From NCBI RefSeq assembly GCF_001942305.1, contig NZ_MKKE01000035.1:1-43493 (forward strand): a stretch of 43,493 nt of DNA, written 5' to 3'. This DNA comes from Saccharomonospora sp. CUA-673 (GTDB lineage: Bacteria; Actinomycetota; Actinomycetes; Mycobacteriales; Pseudonocardiaceae). Below, piece by piece: positions 35,904 through 43,493 of the stretch; position 1 is the stretch's first letter; every line of letters starts with the position of its first letter. The notes under the pieces were generated by a model. It saw only the letters and a list, made by a program, of their open reading frames with translations, ran no database searches and was not told the DNA's origin. The position numbers and the translations under genes are program-made.

Positions 35904-38355
35904 TGCGCACCTCCATGTGCCGGGTCGATCGAACCGAGGCCGCCGCCGGCCTCGTTGCCCAGGCCGCCCGCCGCCGTGTCGCCCATGTGGACGGCACGCC
36001 AGACACGCATCGGACTGAGCGGCATCTCGATGTCGTTGACGCCGTGGTGCCGCACGGCGTCGACCACCGCGTTGACCACGGCCGGGGTCGAGGCGATCGT
36101 GCCCGCCTCGCCGACGCCCTTCACCCCGAGCGGGTTGGACGTCGCGGCCGTCTCGGTGCGGTCGGTGGTGAACGAGGGAAGGTCCATCGCCGACGGCAGC
36201 AGGTAGTCGGCGAAGGTGCCCGAGGTGAGCGTGCCGAACTCGTCGTACACGGCCTCCTCGAACAACGCCTGCGCGATGCCCTGTGCCAGACCGCCGTGCA
36301 TCTGGCCCTCGACGATCAGCGGGTTGATCACCTTGCCGATGTCGTCGACGCACACGTACGACCGCAACCGCACGCGCCCGGTCTCGGTGTCGACCTCGGC
36401 CGCACACAGATGCGTGCCGTGCGGGAACGAGAAGTTCTCCGGGTCGAACACGGCCTCCGAGTCCAGGGTGGGCTCCACCCCGTCCGGCAGGTCGTGCGCC
36501 GCGAACACCGCCAACGCGATGTCCTGGATGGACGTCGAGGTGTTGGTGCCGCGCACGGTGAACGTGCCGTCGGCGAACTCCAGGTCGTCCTCGGAGGCCT
36601 CCATCATGTGCGCGGCGACCTTGCGTGCCTTGGCGACGACCTTCTCGGCGGCCTTCACCACGGCGATGCCGCCGACGGCCAGCGACCGCGAACCGTACGT
36701 GTCGAGGCCCTTGTGCGAGGACTGCGTGTCGCCGTGCAGGATCTCGATGTCGTCGAAGCCCACGCCGAGCTGGTCGGCGACGATCTGGCTCCACGCCGTC
36801 TCGTGGCCCTGCCCGTGCGGCGAGGCGCCCGTGACCACCTCGACCTTGCCGGTCGGCAGCATGCGGATGGCCGCGTGCTCCCAGCCGCCCGCTCCGTAGT
36901 CGAGCGAGCCGAGCACCCGCGACGGTGCGAGCCCGCACATCTCGGTGAACGTCGAGATGCCGATGCCGAGCTGGACCTTGTCGCCGCGTTCCCGACGTTC
37001 ACGCTGTTCCCGGCGCAGCCGTCGTAGTCGAACAACTGCATGGCCTTCGCGGTGGCGGCCTCGTAGTTGCCCGAGTCGTAGGTCAGCGTCGAGACGGTCG
37101 TGTAGGGGAACTCGTCGTGCTTGATCCAGTTCTTCTCGCGCAGCTCCATCGGGTCCATGCCGAGTTCGACCGCGAGTTCGTCCATGATCCGCTCGATCGC
37201 GAACGTCGCCTCGGGCCGGCCCGCGCCGCGGTAGGCGTCGGTGAGTGTGGTGTTGGTGAACACCGTCGTGCACGAGAAGCGGTACGCCGGGATCTTGTAG
37301 ATCGCGTTGAACATGAACGCGCCCAGCACGGGCACGCCGCCACCCACGATGCCCAGGTAGGCACCCATGTCGGCGAGCAGGTCGACCTTGAGGCCGGTGA
37401 CGGTGCCGTCGCGGGTGGCCGAGATCGTGATGTCCTGCATCTGGTCGCGGCCGTGGTGGGCCGACACCATCGTCTCGGAGCGCGACTCGGTCCACTTGAC
37501 CGGACGGCCGAGCTTCTGCGCCACGACGACCGCGGCGCATTCCTCGGGGGTGACGGCGAGTTTGCCGCCGAAGCCGCCGCCGACGTCGGGGGCGATCACG
37601 CGCACCTGGTGTTCGGGCAGGCCGAGCGTCATCGCGACCATCGTCTTGAGGATGTGCGGCACCTGGGTGGCCGACCACATGGTCAGCTGCGGCGCCGTCG
37701 GGTCGACGACCACCGAGCGCGGTTCCATGAAAGCCGGTACCAGGCGCTGCTGACGGAACCGCCGCGTCACGACGACCTCGGAGTCGTCGATCGCCTTCTG
37801 CACGTCGCCGCCGGAGCCGGCCTCGGCGGAGTCGAACACCCACAGGGCGCTCGTGTTGGTGCCGAGGTCCTCGTGCACCAACGGGGCGCCCTCGGCGACG
37901 GCGTTGTCGAGTCCGAGCACCACGGGCAGGTCGTCGTAGTCGACGTCGATCTCGGCGAGGGCGTCCTCGGCCTCGGCGGCGCTGCGCGCGACCACGAGGG
38001 CCACGGCCTCGCCGGCGAAGTTGACCGTGCCCTGCGCGAGCATCGGCCTGCGCGGGGTCTTCTGGTCGGGCGTGATCGGCCAGGCGTTGGGCATGCCGAT
38101 CTCGCCGGAGGGGTCGAGGTCGTCACCGGTGAACACGGCGATGACCCCGGGCATCTCCTTCGCCGCCGAGGTGTCGATGCCGACGATCCGCGCGTGCGCC
38201 GTGGGGCTACGCAGGAACGCCATGTGCATCAGGCCGGGCAGAGCGATGTTGTCGGTCCAGCGGGTCCGGCCGGTGATCAGCCGGTGGTCCTCCTTGCGGA
38301 CCCGGGCGCGGCCGACCTCGGGGGCGGCCCCGTTGATGTCCGGGATGGCGGTCAT
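35900..38355 (-). CDS. CO dehydrogenase-like (form II) molybdenum hydroxylase large subunit, frameshifted
   Basis: The molybdopterin-binding subunit of about 818 aa. It starts at ATG 38355 (ATGA overlap with the small subunit). Motifs are [40 protein letters not shown] and the active-site loop [24 protein letters not shown] marks the form II group, since true CO dehydrogenases have AYxCSFR with the copper-binding Cys, so CO is not assured as substrate. C-terminal [20 protein letters not shown] and [20 protein letters not shown] include the Mo-cofactor Glu. The frame breaks at about 37018-37022, where GGCTG has probably lost a C. The operon order is small-large-medium-G. Confidence 0.9.
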
Positions 38356-38897
38356 GACTCACCTCCGACGCCGCTCGCGGTGCGCCGGCCCTCGGCGACC
38401 TGTTCGCCGACCTGTTCGGCCTCGGGGCCGGCGCCGGGTCGCATGTGGCCCGCCGCGTCGCGGACCGCGCGCACGATGTTCTGGTAGCCGGTGCACCGGC
38501 AGAGGTTGCCTTCGAGGCCCTCGCGCACGGCCTCCTCGTCGGGATTCGGGTTGTCGGCCAGCAGATCGATCGACTGCATGATCATGCCGGGGGTGCAGAA
38601 CCCGCACTGCAGTGCGTGGTTGTCCTGGAAGGCCTGCTGTACGGGATGGAGCTGCCCGTCCCGGGCGAGCCCTTCCACGGTGGTGACCTCACAGCCGTCC
38701 GCCTGGACGGCCAGCACCGAACAGGACTTCACGCTCTGACCGTCGAGATGGACGGTGCAGGCGCCGCAGTTACTCGTGTCGCAACCGACCACGGTTCCGG
38801 TCTTGCCGAGCGTCTCTCGCAAATGCTGTACGAGCAGAGTTCGGGGTTCGACCTCGTCCGTGTAGTCGGTCCCGTCGACAGTGACGGTGATGCGCAT
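38352..38897 (-). CDS. CO dehydrogenase-like iron-sulfur small subunit
   Basis: A 181-aa subunit with two [2Fe-2S] clusters. The plant-ferredoxin type cluster uses the Cys residues of [17 protein letters not shown] and KSCSVLAV. The second uses [12 protein letters not shown] and [12 protein letters not shown]. It carries electrons from the Mo site to FAD. ATG 38897 has AGGAGG five bases upstream and heads the four-gene hydroxylase operon. A Gly/Glu-rich tail of about 25 residues extends beyond the family core. Confidence 0.94.
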   Translation of the reverse strand: MRITVTVDGTDYTDEVEPRTLLVQHLRETLGKTGTVVGCDTSNCGACTVHLDGQSVKSCSVLAVQADGCEVTTVEGLARDGQLHPVQQAFQDNHALQCGFCTPGMIMQSIDLLADNPNPDEEAVREGLEGNLCRCTGYQNIVRAVRDAAGHMRPGAGPEAEQVGEQVAEGRRTASGVGGES

Positions 38898-39185
38898 GGG
38901 GCCTCCTGTGGTGGCTCGGTCCGTCGGTTCTGGACGGGCCGCGTGGAACGGCCGGAGCCGATCGCCGTCCGCGGTGATCGGCCTCACAGTCGAGCCTGCT
39001 ACGTGCGGGCCTCCGCGACAACCCCGATCTTGGCGAGGCTTTTTCACGGTTCCGCATTCGCGGCGTTGCAGCGGGGTTCGGTTCCGCTGTTGCGGACCGA
39101 TTCCCCCGATCGGTTGCGTGGGGGCTGCTGTGGCCGGTGGCGCGAACGGACCGTTCGCGCCACCGGCCCGAGCGGGAGCGTCCGG
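38898..39185. other. Intergenic region between the hydroxylase and maturation operons
   Basis: No gene is supported in these 288 bp. They must hold the promoter of the small-subunit operon (transcribed to the left) and the terminator of the maturation operon, at 39132-39168. I could not assign -35/-10 boxes. Confidence 0.5.
39132..39168 (-). terminator. Perfect 18-bp hairpin after xdhC
   Basis: GGCCGGTGGCGCGAACGG (39132-39149) pairs without mismatch with CCGTTCGCGCCACCGGCC (39151-39168) around one base. In RNA the inner pairs would open to form a small loop. It begins 17 bases past the xdhC-like stop codon, so it is most likely the terminator of the maturation operon. Confidence 0.8.
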
Positions 39186-40310
39186 TCAGCGTTCGTGGTC
39201 GGCGTGGATGCGCCCGTCGACGTCGGTCAGCCGTCGTCCGCCGCCGCCCCATTTGAGCGCGATGATCTCCGCGGCGATGGACACCGCCGTCTCCTCCGGG
39301 GTGCGGGCACCGAGGTCCAGGCCGACCGGCGAGGCGAGGTGCTTGAGCTCGGCGTCGGTCAGCCCGGCCTCGCGCAACCGGGCGAGGCGGTCGTCGTGGG
39401 TGCGCCGCGACCCCATGGCGCCGACGTAGCCGACGTCGAGCCGTAGCGCGACCTCCAGAACCGGGACGTCGAACTTCGGGTCGTGGGTGAGCACCGCGAC
39501 GACGGTGCGTCCGTCGATGCGGCCGGCGTCGGCCTCGGCCTTGAGGTACCGGTGCGGCCAGTCGACGACGACGTCGTCCGCCTCGGGGAAGCGGGTCCTC
39601 GTGGCGAACACGGGGCGCGCGTCGCACACGGTGACCTCGTAGCCGAGGTAGCTGCCCATGCGGGCCATGGCGGCGGCGAAGTCGATGGCGCCGAACACGA
39701 GCATGCGGGGCGGCGGCTCGAAGGTGTTGACGAACACCGCCATGCCTTCGCCGCGGCGTTGGCCGTCGGGTCCGTAGTGCAGCGTTCCGGTGCGGCCGCC
39801 GGCGAGCATGCCGCGGGCGTCGTCGACGACGGCGTCGTCGACACGGTCGGAGCCGAGTCCGCCGCGCACCGCCTCGGGCCAGACGAGCATCCGGTTGCCG
39901 AGCATGCTCTCGTCGGGGTGCTCGACGATCGTGACGAGCGCGACGGGTCTGCCCTCGCGCACGGAGGCGACGAGTTCGGGCAGGTCGGGCATGGTGTCGC
40001 GGTTGATCCGCTCGACGAAGATGTCGATGATGCCGCCGCAGGTCAGGCCGACGGCGAAGGCGTCGTCGTCGCTGACGCCGTAGCGTTGCAGCACGGGCAC
40101 GCCGTCGGAGACGACCTGGCCGGCGAGTTCGTACACGGCTCCTTCGACGCAGCCGCCGGACACGCTGCCGACCGCTTCGCCGTCGGCGCCGACCAGCATG
40201 GCGGCGCCGGGTGCGCGCGGCGCGGACGAGAACGTGGCGACGACGGTGCCGACGCCGACGGTCTCGCCCGCTTCCCACCGCCGGAAGACCTCGTCCAGTA
40301 CGTCATGCAT
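39186..40310 (-). CDS. XdhC/CoxI-family molybdenum cofactor maturation protein
   Basis: A 374-aa protein that in this family binds molybdenum cofactor and helps its sulfuration and insertion into the hydroxylase. The N-terminal XdhC_CoxI domain has VATFSSAPRAPGAAMLVGAD, GSVSGGCVEGAVYELA and GLTCGGIIDIFVERI (its Cys is conserved). The C-terminal Rossmann domain has MLVFGAIDFAAAMARMGSYL and VGYVGAMGSRRTHDDRLARL, ending with PEETAVSIAAEIIALKWGG. ATG 40310 overlaps the coxE-like stop by eight bases. The operon is MoxR-CoxE-XdhC, terminating at the 18-bp hairpin. Confidence 0.9.
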   Translation of the reverse strand: MHDVLDEVFRRWEAGETVGVGTVVATFSSAPRAPGAAMLVGADGEAVGSVSGGCVEGAVYELAGQVVSDGVPVLQRYGVSDDDAFAVGLTCGGIIDIFVERINRDTMPDLPELVASVREGRPVALVTIVEHPDESMLGNRMLVWPEAVRGGLGSDRVDDAVVDDARGMLAGGRTGTLHYGPDGQRRGEGMAVFVNTFEPPPRMLVFGAIDFAAAMARMGSYLGYEVTVCDARPVFATRTRFPEADDVVVDWPHRYLKAEADAGRIDGRTVVAVLTHDPKFDVPVLEVALRLDVGYVGAMGSRRTHDDRLARLREAGLTDAELKHLASPVGLDLGARTPEETAVSIAAEIIALKWGGGGRRLTDVDGRIHADHER

Positions 40311-41442
40311 CTCGGACCTCCCGTAGCAGTCGTTGCAGTGTGGCCAGGCTGTGGCCGGCGAGCAGTCGGTCCACGTGCGGTAGCGCGGCGGCGATCCCGG
40401 ATTGCACCGGTTCGTAGCCGGCGCGGCCGGCGTGGGGGTTCACCCACAGCACGGTGTGTGCGAGTCGGCGCAGCCGGGCCATCTGTTCTGCGAGCAACGC
40501 CGTGTCGCCGCGTTCCCATCCGTCGGAGAACACCACGACGACGGCGCGTCTGGCGAGTCCGCGTTGGCCCCACCGGTCGAGGAACACGCGCATGGTCTCG
40601 CCGAGGCGGGTGCCTCCGGCAAAGTCGGCGACGGCGTCGCCTGCGGCGAGCATGGCGCGTTCGGGGTCGCGTTGCCGCAGGGCGCGGGACACGCGGGTGA
40701 GGCGGGTGCCGAGGGTGAACGCCTCGGCGTCGGCCGGTGCGGTGCGGACGACGACGTGGGCGAAGCGCAGCAGGGAGTCGGCGTAGGGCTTCATGGATCC
40801 GGACACGTCGATGAGCAGGACGACGCGGCGTGGGCGGGTGCGTTTGCGCGCGTAGGCGAGGCGGGCAGGTTCGCCGCCGGCGGCGATCATGCCGCGGAGG
40901 GTGCGGCGCGGTTCGAGCGTGCCGCGGTGGGCGGGGCGCAGGCGCGAGGAGCGTCGCCGGGGGAACACGGGGCGCAGTGTGTGGAACAGCTCGCGCAGGT
41001 GACGGCGTTCGGACTCGGTGAGTTCGCCGAGGTCGCGGTCGCGGAGCAGTTCGACGTCGCTGGCGGCGACGCTGAGTTGTTCGCCGGCCTGCGTGTCGCC
41101 GTCGCCCTCGCCGTCGGAGGTCAGCGGCGCGATGCGGGCGCGTTGTTCGCGGCGGACGGGCATGCCGTCGGCGCGGGGGCCGGCGTCGCCGAACCATTCG
41201 GCGAAGGCCGCGTCGTAGCGTGGCAGGTCGTCGGGGTCGGCGCACAGGGTGAGGCGTCCAGCCCAGTACAGCTGGGTGGCGTCGCCGACGTCGATGCGTT
41301 CGACGGCGTCGAGGTAGGTGGCCACGCGGTGGCGGTCGCACGGCAGGCCGGCTTCGCGGAGCGCGGTGGTGAACCCGACGAGCCCCGGCAGCGGGTCGGT
41401 GGTGTCGGCGGCGGTGACGACGTTGCCCTCGGTGTCAGGCAT
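40303..41442 (-). CDS. CoxE-like VWA-domain maturation protein
   Basis: A 379-aa protein with a C-terminal von Willebrand A domain of the CoxE family. The MIDAS site is VVLLIDVSGSMKPYADSLL, followed by TLGTRLTRVSRAL and VVVVFSDGWERGDTALLAEQ. In CO dehydrogenase clusters CoxE works with the MoxR-type AAA ATPase CoxD to assemble the active site. ATG 41442 was chosen because longer in-frame readings run into Arg/Pro-rich sequence antisense to the ATPase gene. It lies 65 bp downstream of the ATPase stop. Confidence 0.9.
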   Translation of the reverse strand: MPDTEGNVVTAADTTDPLPGLVGFTTALREAGLPCDRHRVATYLDAVERIDVGDATQLYWAGRLTLCADPDDLPRYDAAFAEWFGDAGPRADGMPVRREQRARIAPLTSDGEGDGDTQAGEQLSVAASDVELLRDRDLGELTESERRHLRELFHTLRPVFPRRRSSRLRPAHRGTLEPRRTLRGMIAAGGEPARLAYARKRTRPRRVVLLIDVSGSMKPYADSLLRFAHVVVRTAPADAEAFTLGTRLTRVSRALRQRDPERAMLAAGDAVADFAGGTRLGETMRVFLDRWGQRGLARRAVVVVFSDGWERGDTALLAEQMARLRRLAHTVLWVNPHAGRAGYEPVQSGIAAALPHVDRLLAGHSLATLQRLLREVRDA

Positions 41443-41507
41443 GTGTCCATCATGCCCCGTTTCGGCGGCGACGCGGGAGTGCCGATCGGGGTGGGTCGGT
41501 CGGGTGT

Positions 41508-42428
41508 TCAGCCGAGGACCGTGTCGAGGCGGGCGCGGACGCGGTCGGTGTCCTCGCTGAATTTCAGGACGGCGCCGAGGGTGGTGGCGGCCGTTTCGGC
41601 GTCGAGTTCGTCGCGACCGAGGGCGCGGAGGGCGTTGGCCCAGTCGAGGGCTTCGGCGACGCCCGGGGGTTTGAGCAGTTCCATGGCGCGGAGGCGGCGG
41701 AGGGCTTCGGCGATCTGTTCGGCGAGGCGTTGGCCGATGCCGGGGACGCGGGCGCGGAGGATCGCGATCTCGCGGGCAAGGTCGGGGTGTTCGAGCCAGT
41801 GGTACAGGCAGCGGCGTTTGAGTGCGTCGTGTACTTCGCGGGTGCGGTTGGAGGTGAGGACGACGAGGGGTGGTTGTTCGGCGCGCACCTCGCCGTATTC
41901 GGGGATGGTGACGGTGTTCTCGTCGAGGAGTTGCAGCAGGAACGCCTCGAATTCGTCGTCGGCGCGGTCGATCTCGTCGATCAGGAGGACGCAGGGCGAC
42001 GAGCGCAGCGCGGTCAGTAGGGGGCGCGCGAGGAGGAACCGTTCGGTGTACAGGGACTGTTCGGCGTCGTCGACGTTCAGCCGGCCGCCTTCGGCGGCTT
42101 CGAGGGCGCGCAGGTGCAGCAGTTGCCGGGGGAAGTCCCATTCGTACAGGGCTTGGGCGGCGTCGATGCCTTCGTGGCACTGCAGGCGGACCAGGGGCAG
42201 TTCGAGACTGTCGGCGAGCGCCATGGCCAGTGACGTCTTGCCCGTGCCCGGTTCGCCTTCGCAGAACAGCGGCTTGCCCATGCGCAGGGCGAGGAACGCG
42301 GCGGTGGCGACTCCGTCGTCGGCGAGGTACCCGATGTCCTCGAGCAGTGCCGACAGCTTGGCGGGCGACGAGACTGCGGTGTGGGCTGCTCCGGCGGCGG
42401 TGCCGGGCCCGTCGGATGCGGACGTCAC
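41508..42428 (-). CDS. MoxR-family AAA+ ATPase (CoxD-like)
   Basis: A 306-aa AAA+ ATPase. Walker A is GEPGTGKTSLAMALADSLEL, Walker B LLIDEIDRADDEFEAFLLQL, and VVLTSNRTREVHDALKRRCL supplies sensor 1 and the arginine finger region. Proteins of this type pair with VWA-domain partners, here the next gene, to act as metal-insertion chaperones. GTG 42428 has GGTGAGGGA upstream. First gene of the maturation operon. Confidence 0.92.
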   Translation of the reverse strand: MTSASDGPGTAAGAAHTAVSSPAKLSALLEDIGYLADDGVATAAFLALRMGKPLFCEGEPGTGKTSLAMALADSLELPLVRLQCHEGIDAAQALYEWDFPRQLLHLRALEAAEGGRLNVDDAEQSLYTERFLLARPLLTALRSSPCVLLIDEIDRADDEFEAFLLQLLDENTVTIPEYGEVRAEQPPLVVLTSNRTREVHDALKRRCLYHWLEHPDLAREIAILRARVPGIGQRLAEQIAEALRRLRAMELLKPPGVAEALDWANALRALGRDELDAETAATTLGAVLKFSEDTDRVRARLDTVLG

Positions 42429-42483
42429 TCCCTCACCATAACCACAGTGGGGACGTAGTTGGGCCCTCCGATCAGGTCCGGAG

Positions 42484-43493
42484 TCAGAACGGCGGTTCGT
42501 CCGGGTCGGGTGGTCGGCCGGGTTGCCGGCTGGGTGGTTGCAGGCTGGGTGGTGGAGGTTTCGGCGGGTTCGGGATGAGGATCGGTGTGCGGCGGCCGGT
42601 GTGAATGGTGCCGAGTGGCGTGGTGACGGTGGTGGTGCCGCAGCTCGGGTTGTGGGTGGTGGTCCAGCCGCGGGTGTTTTTCATGCGGTGGTGTCGGCGG
42701 CAGCGTGCGGTGAGGTTGGCCAGGGATGTGGGTCCGTTGTCGCGGGCCCATTCCTGCTCATGGTCGGTATCGCAGTGCCGCGCCGGTCGGTGGCACCAGG
42801 GGACGACACATTCGCGGTCTCGGACCCGGATGGCCTCGCGGAGTGTGGCGCTGGGCCGGTAGCGGGACCGGCCCAGATCGACCGGATCGCCAGTCGCCGG
42901 GTCGCAGAGCACCTTGCGCCAGGTCGACTTGGGGTTGGCGGCGATCTCGCGTCCGATGGCACCGGGGATGGGCCCGTACCCGTCGAGCTCGGCGCCCGAC
43001 TCGGAGATCGACAACGCGGTGTCGACCGGCATGTGCACGTAGACCACCGCAGAAACCTCGGGAGCCTTCGCGCCCGGGTCGTTGCCCAGCAGCAGGTCGG
43101 CAACCGCATCGGCGCGGAGTTGGTCATAGGTGCGCTTGTGCCCATCGCGCTTGCGCTGCCGAGCCAGCGAGTCCACTCGGGCATAGCAAGCAGCGGCGAC
43201 TTCGGACCGCATCGTGGTTACGAGCCGCGACTGGCAATTCTCCCCGTGCTCGAGTGTCACCTTCCGGCCCTGGTCAGCCTTCCGAGCCCGCTCGACCCGA
43301 CCGGCAGGATCGACCTTGTCAACGAGCCGCCGCACCGCCCGCACGAGATTGTGCGGCAACCACATCGTCTCGGCAGCCGAAGCAAGCTTGTCGGCCAACA
43401 ACGAGTCGACCTCGCGAGCGTGCTCATCGGACAGCACACCCGTCACCTCAACGACCCGGGACGCGGCGTAATACTCAACCTTCCCGTCCTCCA
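42484..43493 (-). CDS. DUF222/HNH endonuclease domain protein, 5' end outside the window
   Basis: At least 336 codons, open to the window edge with no stop. An internal GTG at 43446 is possible, but upstream codons read EDGKVEYYAASRVVEVTGVL, a normal DUF222 stretch, so the true start is probably beyond 43493. The DUF222 part includes DEHAREVDSLLADKLASAAE. The HNH motif is CVVPWCHRPARHCDTDHEQE followed by NLTARCRRHHRMKN, with a zinc-type CxxC pair. The tail (about 45 residues) is Pro-rich and low complexity. Such genes are numerous in actinobacteria and some are linked to mobile elements, but nothing mobile is seen here. Confidence 0.85.
   Translation of the reverse strand, partial: EDGKVEYYAASRVVEVTGVLSDEHAREVDSLLADKLASAAETMWLPHNLVRAVRRLVDKVDPAGRVERARKADQGRKVTLEHGENCQSRLVTTMRSEVAAACYARVDSLARQRKRDGHKRTYDQLRADAVADLLLGNDPGAKAPEVSAVVYVHMPVDTALSISESGAELDGYGPIPGAIGREIAANPKSTWRKVLCDPATGDPVDLGRSRYRPSATLREAIRVRDRECVVPWCHRPARHCDTDHEQEWARDNGPTSLANLTARCRRHHRMKNTRGWTTTHNPSCGTTTVTTPLGTIHTGRRTPILIPNPPKPPPPSLQPPSRQPGRPPDPDEPPF

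Noticed and set aside
41443..42180. N-terminal extension of the CoxE-like protein
   Set aside because: It is Arg/Pro-rich sequence antisense in register to the MoxR ATPase gene, so ATG 41442 is used.

Overview
This is a very GC-rich window of about 43.5 kb with many GTG and TTG starts, stop/start overlaps (GTGA, TTGA, ATGA), T1/Sa-type secreted RNase, DUF222/HNH endonuclease and DUF3558-like lipoprotein genes. This points to a filamentous actinomycete, most likely of the Pseudonocardiaceae (inference; there is no rRNA or other marker gene in the window).

Layout. 1-1.5 kb: a secreted VanX-like D,D-dipeptidase gene bracketed by two arrays of one 21-bp repeat. 1.5-3.7 kb: a 14-TM drug-efflux type MFS pump convergent with a DJ-1/PfpI (isonitrile hydratase-like) gene. 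3.8-8.2 kb: a tetronate (threonate/erythronate) catabolic operon made of a KdgT-like permease, a 28-codon ORF, a DUF1537 kinase, PdxA2 and a GntR/UTRA regulator, with a candidate operator in front. 8.2-12.9 kb: a secreted guanyl-specific RNase, then a CitMHS transporter / AtuA-like / AtuA C-domain operon divergent from a LysR regulator. 12.9-18.4 kb: a lower-GC accessory block. It holds a class III nucleotide-cyclase-like gene, a P-loop NTPase gene and a two-TM membrane protein gene in one coupled operon, next to a Crp/Fnr-family regulator that is divergent from a Pycsar-type (PycTM-like) membrane effector. 18.4-26.9 kb: HrpA helicase, two paralogous lipoproteins, a Bcr/CflA-type MFS pump, a small hypothetical protein and a DUF3558-like lipoprotein. 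27-32.9 kb: glycine cleavage operon gcvP-gcvT-gcvH-glyA under a tandem glycine riboswitch. 33-42.4 kb: a CO-dehydrogenase-like (form II) molybdenum hydroxylase cluster (S, L, M, G subunits), a flavin monooxygenase-like gene and the maturation genes MoxR/CoxD, CoxE and XdhC. 42.5 kb to the end: a DUF222/HNH endonuclease gene running off the window.

The most interesting part is the 12.9-18.3 kb block. The C-terminus of the cyclase-like protein and the N-terminus of the adjacent NTPase carry the same short Gly/Val/Asn motif (10 of 19 positions identical by eye), like the paired amyloid-type adaptor motifs known between bacterial STAND/NLR proteins and their neighbours. A CRP-type box (TGTGA-N6-TCACc) lies in front of the cyclase operon next to the Crp-family gene, and a PycTM-like effector is transcribed divergently from that regulator. 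I infer a cyclic-nucleotide conflict or signalling system in which the NTPase may gate the cyclase.

Five genes contain six apparent single-base frameshifts: the AtuA-like gene, hrpA, the monooxygenase, the medium subunit (twice) and the large subunit. Five of the six are explained by loss of one C or G from a short run, so they look more like sequencing errors than real pseudogenes.
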